The translations under genes were made by a program, and so were the position numbers. Positions 9,061-17,969 of a DNA stretch of 64,000 nucleotides are shown here, in pieces. The first letter of the stretch is position 1. Every line of letters starts with the position of its first letter. Origin of the DNA: Streptomyces sp. NBC_00178 (GTDB lineage Bacteria; Actinomycetota; Actinomycetes; Streptomycetales; Streptomycetaceae). The notes under the pieces are model-generated. The model was not told where the DNA came from, did no database searches, and worked only from the letters and a program-made list of their open reading frames with translations. The DNA is taken from positions 5,981,501-6,045,500 of the forward strand of contig NZ_CP108143.1 in assembly GCF_036206005.1 (NCBI RefSeq), written 5' to 3'.

Positions 9061-10608
9061 TCAACGGCCGGACTGCAGCGCCGCCCAGGTCTCGGGACCC
9101 ACGCTGCCGTCGGCGGCGAGACCGCGTGCGCTCTGGTAGGCGCGTACGGCCGCGTCCGTCGCGGCGCCGAAGGCCCCGTCGACGCTCACCGTCCTTCCCA
9201 GCGCAGCCGTCAGGGCCCGCTGCACCCGCTTCACGGCGTCCCCGGAGCCGCCCTTGGCCAGCGTCTCGGTGGTGCCGGCGGAGAGCAGGGCGGTCCAGGT
9301 CTGCGCGCCGACCACGCCGTCGGCGGTGAGACCGCGCGCGGTCTGGAAGGCCCGGACGGCGCTCGTGGTGGCGGCCCCGAAGGCGCCGTCGACGGCCCCC
9401 GCCTCGTAACCCTGCTGGTTGAGCAGTGTCTGGACGGCCTTGACCTGGGCGCCGGCCGAACCCGCCGACTGCGGCGTGTAGGAGCCGAACGTCAGGCCGT
9501 CGCTCCCGCTGCTGCCGGCGGCCCCGCCGACCAACTGCATGTAGTAGGTCCAGTTCCAGTGGGCACCGGGGTCGGTGTGGTCGTTCCCGGGGGCCTCGCT
9601 GTGCCCGATGACGTGGGACCGGTCCTTGGGGATGCCGTACCGGTCGCAGAGGTACGCGGTCAGGGCGGCGGACGAGCGGTACATCGGGTCGGTGAACCAG
9701 GACGCGTCGTCGATGAAGCCCTCGTGCTCGATGCCGAGCGCCGAGGGGTTCGCGGTCTTCGCGTGGTAGGCGGTGTCCTTGTCCCGCACCATCTGGGTGA
9801 CCTGTCCGTCCGAGGAGCGGACGACGTAGTGGGAGCTGACCTTGGACGTCGCGTTCTGGAACCAGCTGATGGTCCCGGCGTACGAGCCCTGGGCGACGTG
9901 GATGACCACCTTGTCGATCGTCGCCGTACGGCCCGTCGCGTAGTTCGCCGAGTTGGCGGCCACCCACAGGGCCGTGGGGTAGTCGGGGCTCTGGGCGGTG
10001 ACGTCGGCCTTGGCCAGCGGGCCCTTCTCGGGGGCGACCGGGCGCGAGGTGACCGAGACCCGCTCGCCGCCGGGTACGGTCGTCCGCAGGCCCTCGGCGA
10101 GGAAGGTGTAGACGGTGTCCGCGTAGAGGGCGGCGATGGAACCCTCGGCGCCGCTGTAGCGGGCGACCGCCGGGTACCAGGCGTTGATGTCGGCCCGCTC
10201 GGCCTTGTCCAGGCCCAGCGCGTCGGCGTGGTCCCGCAGCACGGCCGCGCCGCCCAGGATGTTGGTCCCGGTGTCCCGGCGCAGGTCCGCGGTGGACTCG
10301 CCCGTCAGCGCGGCGGCCTTTTCGAGCGAATGGCTGACCGGGTTGCTGACGAGGTGCATCACCCCGTAGCCGTTGTCCTGGCTGGGGCGTCCGGCGTGCC
10401 CGTCGAGGTGGGATTCGCCGTAGCCGACGGCGGCGAGCAGGTCGCGCGGTACGCCGTACGCCTCGGCCGCCCGGGTCAGGGCGGTGTTCATGGACGTGCC
10501 CGCGGGGGCGGCGGTCGCCGGGTGGCCGGTGGCGAGGAGGACGGTGGCCGTGAATGAGGCCAGTACGGCTGCGCGTCCACGGGTGTGGCCGGCGGGACGT
10601 CGGGGCAT
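9061..10608 (-). CDS. Secreted N-acetylmuramoyl-L-alanine amidase with two peptidoglycan-binding domains
   Basis: 515-residue exported cell-wall hydrolase. A signal peptide (MPRRPAGHTRGRAAVLASFT, cleaved near AAPAG) is followed by a region resembling a lytic-transglycosylase/lysozyme fold (GYGESHLDGH...NGYGVMHL, about residues 50-180). Then comes an amidase_2 domain with zinc-site motifs VIHVAQG, GIEHEGF and VIGHSEAPG, which cuts the lactoyl-L-Ala bond. Two C-terminal peptidoglycan-binding-1 repeats (AVDGAFGAATTSAVRAFQ and SVDGAFGAATDAAVRAYQ) anchor it to the wall. The start at 10608 is preceded by AGGAG. Whether the N-terminal domain is catalytic is uncertain, although its Glu-Ser pair is present. 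Confidence 0.9.
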   Translation of the reverse strand: MPRRPAGHTRGRAAVLASFTATVLLATGHPATAAPAGTSMNTALTRAAEAYGVPRDLLAAVGYGESHLDGHAGRPSQDNGYGVMHLVSNPVSHSLEKAAALTGESTADLRRDTGTNILGGAAVLRDHADALGLDKAERADINAWYPAVARYSGAEGSIAALYADTVYTFLAEGLRTTVPGGERVSVTSRPVAPEKGPLAKADVTAQSPDYPTALWVAANSANYATGRTATIDKVVIHVAQGSYAGTISWFQNATSKVSSHYVVRSSDGQVTQMVRDKDTAYHAKTANPSALGIEHEGFIDDASWFTDPMYRSSAALTAYLCDRYGIPKDRSHVIGHSEAPGNDHTDPGAHWNWTYYMQLVGGAAGSSGSDGLTFGSYTPQSAGSAGAQVKAVQTLLNQQGYEAGAVDGAFGAATTSAVRAFQTARGLTADGVVGAQTWTALLSAGTTETLAKGGSGDAVKRVQRALTAALGRTVSVDGAFGAATDAAVRAYQSARGLAADGSVGPETWAALQSGR

Positions 10609-10742
10609 ACCTGCTCCTGGTTCGTGGGGGCGACGGGCGACCGCCGGACCGGGGTGGGGTGGGCCGGGGCCGTCGAGCCCGCACAGGCTATGCAGCTGGC
10701 CAGGGCATGACAACGACACGGCAGCGTGTCCAACACCCCTTC

Positions 10743-10755
10743 ACTCCAATGGAGT
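10743..10755. promoter_or_regulatory. 13-bp inverted repeat upstream of the amidase
   Basis: ACTCCA-A-TGGAGT is a perfect inverted repeat around a single central base in the 240-base gap between the amidase start (10608) and the nitroreductase 3' end (10849). It lies about 135 bases upstream of the amidase ATG and could be an operator. The rest of the gap shows no gene. Confidence 0.25.
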
Positions 10756-10848
10756 TGAGTGCATCTGAAAGCACCACTCACCCCCGGTGGGCCGCGCCGC
10801 TCCGGCGGGGCCGTCACCCTTCTGGAAGGTGACGGTCTCCGTCTGCCC

Positions 10849-11579
10849 CTACCAGCGGTTCCGGTGCACGACGTCCGCCACGGGGCGGCGCCGGACCGGT
10901 CCGAAATTGCCCACCGGCCACCCCACCGGGATGGCGGCGAAGGTGTGCGTGTCCGACGGGATGCCGAGCACCTTCTTCCACTCCTGCTCCAGCATCAGGT
11001 GCCAGATGGTCACATTGGCCGCCAGCCCCAGGGCCCGTGCCGCGAGCAGGACGTTCTGGACGCCCGGGTGGACGCAGGAGCCCTCCGCGAGCGCCTGGAA
11101 CCGTTCCTGCGTGCCGGCCATGTGCTCCAGGCCCGCGGGCCGAGGGACTCGGCGTACGCCGCGAGTCCCTCCTCGCCGAAGCTCGGCTCCGGGAACTCGT
11201 AACAGGGGATGATCAGGGCGGGGGTGTCCGCGAAGTGGTCACGCTGGTACTCGATCGCCGCCACCATGCGCCCGTACGCCGCCTCGTCCATGCCGTCCGG
11301 TCCGTGCTTGCCGGTCGTCGCGAGATAGGCGTCCACGCACCGCTTCCACAGCGGGGCGAGATCGGCCATCACCGCGCGGTCCGTGACGACGACGTACTCG
11401 TAGGCCTGCATGTTGCCGCCGCTCGGAGCCCATACGGCGGCCTGTATGAGCCGGTCGAGCACCTCGTCCGGCACGGGGTCCGGCTTGAGGCGGCGCATGG
11501 CGCGCATCGTGGACATCGTGGGGAAGAGGGCGGGCCCGTCCGGGGAAGGCGCGTCGGCGTACACCGTTTCGAAGGTCAT
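10849..11579 (-). pseudogene. Nitroreductase-family protein, interrupted by a one-base frameshift
   Basis: The N-terminal part (from ATG 11579: STMRAMRRLKPDPVPDEVL, AAVWAPSGGNMQAYEYVVV) is a classic FMN nitroreductase start. After AAYAESLGP the frame breaks. The rest (GLEHMAGTQERFQAL ... VLLAARALGLAANVTIWHL ... IPVGWPVGNFGPVRRRP) continues in another frame to the stop at 10849. One extra C in the run corresponding to 11137-11139 gives LGPAGLEHMAG and an intact product of 243 residues. The interval is 731 bases, again one short of a multiple of three. Such enzymes reduce nitro compounds or quinones with NAD(P)H and FMN. The break may be genuine or a sequencing error. Confidence 0.8.
11137..11139 (-). 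other. Inferred frameshift point in the nitroreductase gene
   Basis: The coding strand reads CTC GGC CC then GCG GGC CTG GAG. A single missing C explains the switch of frame, and both sides carry strong family similarity. Confidence 0.65.
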
Positions 11580-11656
11580 GATCGCGGAGTGTACGGCTCA
11601 AGGTCCGTTACGGGGAGGGGTGTTGGAGGCGCTCTCCGCCGGTTCCGGAACCGGAT

Positions 11657-12100
11657 TCAGCGGCGCCGCAGCCGTACCACCGGGATCTCGCGGTCGGTCT
11701 TCGCGCGGTACTCGGCGTACCGGGGGAAGACCTCCACCAGGTGAGGCCACACCCGTTCCCTCTCCTGGGGCGTGAGCGCCACGGCGAGTGCCGGGAAGCG
11801 CTCGGTGCCCACCCGGACACCGACCGCGGGGACGGCCAGGAGGTTCAGGTACCACAGCGGGTGCCGGTCGGAGCCGCCGTTCGACCCGACGATCAGATAG
11901 TCGTCCCCGTCGCGCCCGTACATCAGGACGGTGCGCCGCAGGGCGCCCGTGCGCCTGCCGGTGTAGTCCAGCAGCAGGCAGGGCACGCCGAGTTGGGTGG
12001 TGCCCTTCGTCCCGCCCGAGGACTCGTACAACTCGGCCTGCCTGGCCACCCAGTTGGCCGGGCTGACCTGTACCTCTTCGTCGTTCCGCGGCTGCGTCAT
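11657..12100 (-). CDS. Ddn-like deazaflavin (F420)-dependent oxidoreductase
   Basis: 147-residue protein of the split-barrel nitroreductase/quinone reductase (Ddn) family, which uses the deazaflavin F420H2 made by actinobacteria. Recognisable segments are LLLDYTGRRTGALRRTVLMYG, DDYLIVGSNGGSDRHPLWYLNLLA and the C-terminal YRAKTDREIPVVRL. Substrate cannot be predicted; relatives reduce quinones, nitroimidazoles and other small molecules. It lies 77 bases upstream of the frameshifted nitroreductase on the same strand. The divergent ACP operon starts 241 bases away. Confidence 0.88.
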   Translation of the reverse strand: MTQPRNDEEVQVSPANWVARQAELYESSGGTKGTTQLGVPCLLLDYTGRRTGALRRTVLMYGRDGDDYLIVGSNGGSDRHPLWYLNLLAVPAVGVRVGTERFPALAVALTPQERERVWPHLVEVFPRYAEYRAKTDREIPVVRLRRR

Positions 12101-12245
12101 CGCTTCGCCGTCCTCCGGTGCCGTCGTCGTGTCCGTACGTCCGTGCCCATCGTGTCACCCGTCCCCGCCGCGCGTCGGAATCGCACACCTGCCCGCCCTC
12201 CCTCCTCACGGGGGAACGGGGGGCGGAGAACCGGCCGCGAAGGCG

Positions 12246-12251
12246 TATAAA
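12246..12251 (+). promoter_or_regulatory. Possible -10 element of the ACP operon
   Basis: TATAAA stands out in a very GC-rich leader 90 bases upstream of the ACP start. I see no matching TTGACA-like -35, so an alternative sigma factor or an activator may be needed. The assignment is tentative. Confidence 0.3.
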
Positions 12252-12341
12252 GGGTCCCTCCCGAGCAGCCGGCGTCCCCCGATGGCCCTCACCCACCACG
12301 CGGCCGGCGTCACCGCGTACCGAGAGCGGAGGAGCGTCCCC

Positions 12342-12575
12342 ATGAGCACCTCGGAAGAGATCAGCGCCTTGCTCGTCACCAGGTTCGGAACCGATCCGCA
12401 GGACATCCGGCCGGAGGTGCCGCTGCGTCAGCTGCGCCTGGACTCCCTCGCCCTGGAGGAGCTCAGGCTGCTCATCGAGGACCGGATGGACATCGACCTG
12501 GAGGACGTCGTCCTGTCCTCGCGCGACACGGTCGGCCATCTGGTGGCGGCCGTCACCGGCAAGGCCGGCGCGTGA
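12342..12575 (+). CDS. Acyl carrier protein
   Basis: 77-residue acidic carrier protein. The phosphopantetheine attachment serine is S35 in LRLDSLALEEL, followed by the expected acidic helix (LIEDRMDIDLEDVVLSSRDTVGHL). The ATG is preceded by GGAGG. Its stop codon overlaps the ketosynthase GTG start by four bases, so the two genes are translationally coupled. It is not the housekeeping fatty-acid ACP, which normally sits with fabD/fabH/fabF; it belongs to a dedicated small pathway. Confidence 0.93.
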   Translation: MSTSEEISALLVTRFGTDPQDIRPEVPLRQLRLDSLALEELRLLIEDRMDIDLEDVVLSSRDTVGHLVAAVTGKAGA

Positions 12576-13846
12576 CGGGGCGGGTTCCGTCCGCGCGGCG
12601 GCCCGCCAGGCCGGGGAGCGAGCCGTTCAGCGCCGCCGTCACCGGTGTCGGGCTGGTCACCGCCGCCGGAGTGGGAGCCGAGGCGGCCTGGCGCGGGGTG
12701 TGCGACACCGCGCTCGCCCCGTCGGTCCCGCACCTCCCCGAACTCGCCGGTCTGCCCTGCGACTTCATGTACACCGTGACCGGCCTGGACACGAAGGCGG
12801 TCCTGGGCGTCGCGGTGCAGAGGCTGATGGACCGGTTCTCGCAGCTCGCGGTCGTCGCGGCCCGCGAGGCGGTCGCCGACGCGGGCCTCGACCCATCGGC
12901 CTGGGACAGCGGCCGGGTGGCCGTCGTCATCGGTTCCGCCCACGGCGGCCTGCCGTTCTACGACGAGCAGCACACCCTCCTCACCGAGCGCGGCGCACGG
13001 CGGGTCTCGCCGAAGCTCGCGCCGCTCAGTGTCGTCAACGGCGCCGCCAGCAGCGTCGCCATGGACCTCGGGGTGCACGGCCCCAGCCAGGCGGTCTCCA
13101 CGGCCTGCTCGTCGGGGACCGTGGCCATCGGCACCGCCCACCAGATGCTCCGCACCGGTGCCTGCGACATCGTCGTCGCGGGCGGCGCCGAATCGGTCCT
13201 GTCCCGCCTGCTGATCGCCAGCGCCTGCCAGATGCGCGCCGTCTCCACCCGCCGCGACGACCCACAGGCAGCCTGCCGCCCCTTCGACACCCACCGTGAC
13301 GGGTTCGTCGTCGGTGAGGGCGCCGGCCTCCTCGTCATGGAGCACCCCGAGCACGCCCGCGCCCGCGGTGCCACGGTCCGCGCCCACGTCGCCGGCTACG
13401 GGGCGTCCAGCGACGCCCACTCCGCCGTCGCCCCGGATCCCGACGGGCTCGGCATCGAGCGGGCCCTGCGCACCGCGCTGGCCGACGCGGACATCGACGC
13501 CCCCGAAGTGGGACACGTCAACGCCCACGGCACCTCGACCGTCGCCAACGACATCATCGAGACGACGATGCTCCGCCGGGTCCTCGGCGAAGGCGCCCTC
13601 GTCACGTCGACGAAGGCCATGACCGGGCACACCCTGGGGGCCGCCGGAGGCATCGAGACGGCGCTCACCGTCCTCGCGCTGCAGCACCAGACCGTCCCGC
13701 CGACCGCCAACCTCGACGCCCCGGACCCCGCGATCCCCGTCGAGGTGGTGAGCAAGGAGGCCCGGCGCGCCACGTTCGAGTGCGCGGTCAAGACGTCGCT
13801 GGGCTTCGGCGGCCACAACGCGGCACTCGTGCTCACCAGGGCCTGA
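12572..13846 (+). CDS. Beta-ketoacyl-ACP synthase (FabF/KS-like)
   Basis: 424-residue condensing enzyme. All thiolase-fold catalytic residues are present: C179 in STACSSG, H319 in VNAHGTST, and K348/H353 in STKAMTGHTLGAAGG, so it should be active in decarboxylative condensation rather than a chain-length-factor-like partner. The C-terminal GFGGHNAAL motif is intact. It starts with GTG inside the ACP stop. There is no ketoreductase, dehydratase, acyltransferase or second KS nearby, so any product would be short or assembled with enzymes encoded elsewhere. Confidence 0.92.
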   Translation: MTGRVPSARRPARPGSEPFSAAVTGVGLVTAAGVGAEAAWRGVCDTALAPSVPHLPELAGLPCDFMYTVTGLDTKAVLGVAVQRLMDRFSQLAVVAAREAVADAGLDPSAWDSGRVAVVIGSAHGGLPFYDEQHTLLTERGARRVSPKLAPLSVVNGAASSVAMDLGVHGPSQAVSTACSSGTVAIGTAHQMLRTGACDIVVAGGAESVLSRLLIASACQMRAVSTRRDDPQAACRPFDTHRDGFVVGEGAGLLVMEHPEHARARGATVRAHVAGYGASSDAHSAVAPDPDGLGIERALRTALADADIDAPEVGHVNAHGTSTVANDIIETTMLRRVLGEGALVTSTKAMTGHTLGAAGGIETALTVLALQHQTVPPTANLDAPDPAIPVEVVSKEARRATFECAVKTSLGFGGHNAALVLTRA

Positions 13847-13864
13847 CAGGAGACGAGGAGCACC

Positions 13865-14779
13865 ATGCCCGAAGAGATCATCCGGTCCTTGACCGTGGAC
13901 GGAGTGCGCTTCGCCTACCGGGTCATGCCCCGCGATCCGGCCGCGGGCCCACGGCCGGGCACCGAGCCGGTCCTCGTCATCGGAGGGGCGCTGCAGGGCA
14001 TGTTCGGGTGGCCGCAGATGGACGACCACCTGGGGCCGCTGGCCGACGTGGTGACCGCCGACCTGCCGGGCATGGGCACGGCGGACCCCCTGCCGCCCGG
14101 ACCCAGCGCCCCGGTCCTGCGCGCGGCGGTCGGCGCGATCGTCGACGACCTCGGGGCGCCGCGGATCAACCTCTTCGGCTTCTCCTACGGGGCCGCCATC
14201 GCCTTCGGCTACGCGCAGCACCATCCGGGGCGGGTCGCCCGGCTCGTCCTCGGGGGAGTGCCGGTCCACATCGGTGAGGAGCGCCGCGGCTACTGGCACC
14301 GCGCCACAGCGGCCCTGGCGGAAGGTGACGCGGAGCGCTTCGCCTCCCTCGCCGCCGACGGCCTGATGTGCCTGGACCCCGAGCGTCCCGTGCACCGGCG
14401 GGAACTGGCGCGGCGTTACGTCCGCCGGTCCTTCCTGCACGCGCTCACCCACTCCGCGCACGCCGCCGACTCGCTGCGGCGGGCGCTGGGTGACCGGCCG
14501 GACTTCTCGGGGGGACTCTCGGGCGTACCGGCCCTGGTCTTCGCGGGGGAGCACGACACGGTCACCTCGCCGGCCCTGCAACGGGAGTTCGCGGCCACGA
14601 TCGAGGGCAGCCGCTTCCTCACCCTGCCGGAGTCCGACCACTGGGTGGTGCTGGAGCGGTCCGACGAGGTCGCCGCCCTGGTGACCCGCTTCTTCACCGG
14701 CCGGCCGCTCGAACACGCCGCGGCGCTTCTCCCGCACCAGCACGGCGCGCCCGCCGGCGTGGAGGCGTCCCCCGCGTGA
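13865..14779 (+). CDS. Alpha/beta hydrolase of the ACP-KS operon
   Basis: 304-residue alpha/beta-hydrolase. The nucleophile is S107 in GFSYGA; an acidic residue in FAGEHDTV and the histidine in ESDHWVVL complete a plausible triad. It begins 18 bases after the ketosynthase stop with GAGGAG as ribosome binding site, so it is part of the same operon. In that setting it may release or cyclise the acyl chain from the ACP as a discrete thioesterase, or modify the product. A role unrelated to the ACP cannot be excluded. Confidence 0.85.
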   Translation: MPEEIIRSLTVDGVRFAYRVMPRDPAAGPRPGTEPVLVIGGALQGMFGWPQMDDHLGPLADVVTADLPGMGTADPLPPGPSAPVLRAAVGAIVDDLGAPRINLFGFSYGAAIAFGYAQHHPGRVARLVLGGVPVHIGEERRGYWHRATAALAEGDAERFASLAADGLMCLDPERPVHRRELARRYVRRSFLHALTHSAHAADSLRRALGDRPDFSGGLSGVPALVFAGEHDTVTSPALQREFAATIEGSRFLTLPESDHWVVLERSDEVAALVTRFFTGRPLEHAAALLPHQHGAPAGVEASPA

Positions 14780-14801
14780 CGTCCTGCCACGGGGCCGGAG
14801 A

Positions 14802-14830
14802 GGGTGGCGGCCCCGAGGAGGCCGCCACCC
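14802..14830. terminator. Bidirectional terminator between ACP operon and nuclease gene
   Basis: Perfect 11-base arms GGGTGGCGGCC (14802-14812) and 14820-14830 with a 7-base loop lie between the convergent hydrolase and nuclease stop codons. Confidence 0.8.
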
Positions 14831-14836
14831 CGGGCA

Positions 14837-17251
14837 TCAGTGCCGGTGCCCGTGGCCCTTCACGTCGATCCGCACGATCTGCGGGTCGTGGTCGCTCGCC
14901 TGGTCGGCGAACTCCGCGTTGATGTGCACCACGTCGTAGTCGAAGCGACGCACCGCGGGGCTGGTCAGGATGTGGTCCAGCGTCTGCGAGTTGCCGTCGT
15001 ACACGTAGCTGTACTGCTCGCCCGCCGGCAGTGTCGTGATCAGCGGCTTGAGCACCTTGCCGGTGGTCAGCGCCTTCATGGTGGGGGAGAACGCGAAGTC
15101 GTTCAGGTCGCCCAGGGCGACCACCCGGGCCGACCTGTCCGCCTTCAGCAGTGAGGTGACGAAGGTGTTGACCTCCGCCGCCTGCCGTACGCGCTGCGTC
15201 TCGGAGCTGCGTACCGGCTCCTGGTAGCGGCCGTGCAGGGACTGGTCGCCGCCCTTGGACGCGAAGTGGTTCGCGATGACGAAGACCGTCTCACCGCGGA
15301 AGCGGAACTCGCCCACCAGCGGCTTGCGACTGCTGTTCCAGGCCGTGTTCGCGGGGTCGATCCGGCCGGGGGAGACGGAGAGGGCGGCGCCCTTCCTGGT
15401 CCTGACCGCCGACACCGCGGTCGTGGCGTCACCGCCCGGACGGTCCACGAAGCCGACCCGTCCGGGGTTGAAGAGGAAGACGTTACGGATGTTGCCACCG
15501 GGCTCACCGCCGTCCTTGCCGTCCTGCGGGGCCACATAGCGCCAGGAGTAGCGGGGACCGCCCGCCGCGACGATCGCGTCCGTGAACCGCTTCAGCGTCG
15601 CCTCGGAGCCGACGGTGCCGTCGTCGACCGCCCCGTTGTCGTCCTGGATCTCCTCCAGCGACACGATGTCGGGGCCCGCGAGAGAGACGGCGACGCCCCG
15701 GGCGAGCGTGTCGAACTTCTCCTGCGCGTCGCCCGCGTCCAGGTTCTCCACGTTGTACGTGGCGACGGCGAGTTCCTTGCGCTTCTGCTTCCGCGTCACC
15801 TCGCGCTTCAGGCCGTTGTCCTTCAGCGCGCCGAGCTCGGTGGCCTGGACGTTGTAACCGCCGAAGGAGGCGTAGTCGACGACCCCGGTGGTGCTGCCGG
15901 TCAGCACGTCGCCCACGTCCGCGACCGGGACGGGCCGGGCCGCGTCCAGCGACATCACCTTGAGACGGCCGGTGTTCTGGTCCTCGTAGGAGGAGTAGAG
16001 CGTGCCGCCGCGCCGCGTGGGGTTCTCCCGGGGCTTCACCGTCACCCACACCTCGGCGTAGGCGGTCGTCGCCCCCGTCACCCGGGTGTCGGCCATCGTG
16101 ACGCGGGCGCCCTCCAGGGACTCGTAGAGGTCCAGGGCGTACGCCGACGGGTCCAGGGCCAGGGCCTCGATCGACCCGCCGCCGGCCGTGGGCACGTAGG
16201 CGTCCGGTACCGAGGAGGCGTCGAGCCCGACCGCGGCCGGCAGCGCGTTGCCCGAGGAGAGGACCGTGACGAGCGGGGCGGTGATCTGCGTCAGGGACTG
16301 CGCGCCGGTGGCCGGGTAGTACTCGGCGACCTTGCCGCTGACCAGGACCGAGTCGCCGACGGCGACCGAGGGTGCGGCGGAACCGGTGTAGACGAACACG
16401 CCCTCGCTGGTGCGCGGGTCGGCGTCCGGCGCGGTGTCCTGGATCCAGAATCCGCGCGAACCGGTGGTGCGTACGCCGGTGACGACGCCGGGCACGCCGG
16501 TCACCGGCTGTCCCGCGAGCGGGGAGAGGCGGGTCGTGCCTTGGATGTCGTGCACCCGCACGGTCCCCGGCTCGGTCGGTCCGCCGGGCTCGCCGGGATC
16601 CGTGCCGCCGGGGGTCTCGCCGGCCGCGTTGACCGGCGTCGGGGTGCCCGCGGTCAGGTCGGCGGCATTGTCGTCCGTGTCCGCCAGGGACGTGCCGCGT
16701 GCCACGGAGGCGGTGGCGGAGGCGCCCGCCGCCGGGCCGCTGCCCTCGCGGACGACCGCGGAGCCGTAGCCCACGAGGTCGACGACGCGGGTGTCGGCCG
16801 CACACTCCGCCTGGGTCTTGCAGGTCAGCGGCGTGGTGCCGGAGACGAGCGCGACGGTGCCGCTCGCCGCGGACATCGCGACCGTGCCGGTCGCGTCGGG
16901 GGCCGGAAGGGCCACGGTGCCGCCGGTGCCCGCGGCCTGGGCCACGAGGTAGCGGCCGCCGGGTGCGACGGCACCGGACAGTGCGGAGACCTGCCACAGC
17001 GAGCCGGCGGAAGGCGTCCCCGGCAGGTACTGCACGCTGAAGCCCGACAGGGCGAAGGTGCTCCCGCCGGCGTTGGCCAGCTCGATGTAGTCACGGGTCA
17101 GCGTCGCACCGGAGTTGCCTCCGCCGCCGTACACCTCTGAGATGACGGCCGACGACGACGGTGCCGCGAAGGCGGCGGGCAGGGCGGTCACCGAGAGGGT
17201 CACGGCGACGGCGGTGGCCAGCAGGGCGGAGCCGGGTCTGGCTATGTACAC
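14837..17251 (-). CDS. Secreted ExeM/NucH-type extracellular endonuclease
   Basis: About 804 residues. A signal peptide (ALLATAVAVTLSVTALPAAFA) is followed by a lamin-tail-like domain (VISEVYGGGGNSGATLTRDYIEL, about residues 30-170), a linker rich in Gly/Pro/Thr, an OB-like region and a C-terminal exonuclease-endonuclease-phosphatase domain. That domain carries VATYNVENLDAGD, VSLEEIQDDNG, ALGDLNDF and the C-terminal ASDHDPQIVRID, the metal and catalytic motifs of the DNase I fold. It probably degrades extracellular DNA for phosphate or nucleosides. I chose the GTG at 17251 as start because it puts a basic N-terminus directly before the hydrophobic core; a TTG 21 codons upstream is the alternative. 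Confidence 0.88.
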   Translation of the reverse strand: MYIARPGSALLATAVAVTLSVTALPAAFAAPSSSAVISEVYGGGGNSGATLTRDYIELANAGGSTFALSGFSVQYLPGTPSAGSLWQVSALSGAVAPGGRYLVAQAAGTGGTVALPAPDATGTVAMSAASGTVALVSGTTPLTCKTQAECAADTRVVDLVGYGSAVVREGSGPAAGASATASVARGTSLADTDDNAADLTAGTPTPVNAAGETPGGTDPGEPGGPTEPGTVRVHDIQGTTRLSPLAGQPVTGVPGVVTGVRTTGSRGFWIQDTAPDADPRTSEGVFVYTGSAAPSVAVGDSVLVSGKVAEYYPATGAQSLTQITAPLVTVLSSGNALPAAVGLDASSVPDAYVPTAGGGSIEALALDPSAYALDLYESLEGARVTMADTRVTGATTAYAEVWVTVKPRENPTRRGGTLYSSYEDQNTGRLKVMSLDAARPVPVADVGDVLTGSTTGVVDYASFGGYNVQATELGALKDNGLKREVTRKQKRKELAVATYNVENLDAGDAQEKFDTLARGVAVSLAGPDIVSLEEIQDDNGAVDDGTVGSEATLKRFTDAIVAAGGPRYSWRYVAPQDGKDGGEPGGNIRNVFLFNPGRVGFVDRPGGDATTAVSAVRTRKGAALSVSPGRIDPANTAWNSSRKPLVGEFRFRGETVFVIANHFASKGGDQSLHGRYQEPVRSSETQRVRQAAEVNTFVTSLLKADRSARVVALGDLNDFAFSPTMKALTTGKVLKPLITTLPAGEQYSYVYDGNSQTLDHILTSPAVRRFDYDVVHINAEFADQASDHDPQIVRIDVKGHGHRH

Positions 17252-17564
17252 GGGAACTGCCCCCAAATGTGTAGTGAGGGGCCAAAAACTATGCGCGTAG
17301 ACCGGTCGTGGCAAGAGACCCGAGGTTAATTCCGGACGTCATCGCCCGGCTTTCGGACGGGAGTTCGGTCTCGCGTGGTGCCGTCCCGGTGCCCTGGCCG
17401 GTGTCGCCCCCGTGTTCACGGGAGCGTCCCCGTGCCCCGGCCGGCGGCGCTCCCCTGTTCACGGGAACGCGCGTGCGCCCTGACGTCACTCGTATGACCA
17501 GCGGCGCGCGCCGCGCGGTCGACGGCCGCCCGCTCGACGGCCGCCCGGGGCGGCGGCTGTCCGG
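17252..17564. other. Intergenic stretch upstream of the nuclease gene
   Basis: 313 bases without a convincing gene. The part next to the nuclease is AT-richer (CCAAAAACTATGCGCG near 17282-17297) and probably holds its promoter. The other half contains CCCGTG-TT-CACGGG, a perfect hairpin at 17409-17422, and a second TTCACGGGAACG at about 17457-17468 that repeats one arm. The hairpin lies downstream of the VOC gene and may be its terminator. Confidence 0.4.
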
Positions 17565-17969
17565 TCAGCGGCTCTCGGGGACGCGCGCCGGGTAGACGGC
17601 CAGGGAGAACGAGTGCCCGGCCGGGTCGGTGTAGACGCGGACATCGCGCGGGCCGCTGTTGGTGTCGCCCGTGTCCACGGGCCGCGCTCCGAGTCCTATC
17701 GCCTCGCGCTCGGCCTCGTCCATGTCGCCCGCGTCCACGAGGATGCGCAGATGGGCCTGCTGGGAGTCCTCCGGGCGCGGCCAACTCGGGGGCGCGTAGC
17801 CGTGGTCGCGGCGCACGGCGAGGTGTGTCCCGCTGTTGCCGACGATCTCGACGAAGTCGGGATCGCTGCCGATGCGCGTCTCCGCTTCGAGGAGGGACGC
17901 ATAGAAGTCCGCGAGCTCCAACGGCTCGGCGCAGTCCAGGACCAGAACGCTCGTTTTCCCGACAGTCAT
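17565..17969 (-). CDS. VOC (glyoxalase/bleomycin-resistance fold) family protein
   Basis: 134-residue protein with one vicinal-oxygen-chelate domain: KTSVLVLDCAEPLELADFYASLL at the N-terminus, LAVRRDHGYAPPSWP in the middle and VYTDPAGHSFSLAVY at the C-terminus. Members chelate a metal and act on, or bind, small molecules; function cannot be assigned. It is a single gene, divergent from the TerD-like gene. Confidence 0.85.
   Translation of the reverse strand: MTVGKTSVLVLDCAEPLELADFYASLLEAETRIGSDPDFVEIVGNSGTHLAVRRDHGYAPPSWPRPEDSQQAHLRILVDAGDMDEAEREAIGLGARPVDTGDTNSGPRDVRVYTDPAGHSFSLAVYPARVPESR

Noticed and set aside
17409..17468. TTCACGGG repeats that could suggest a CRISPR remnant
   Set aside because: Only two short copies, no constant spacer length and no cas genes; a terminator hairpin explains the first.
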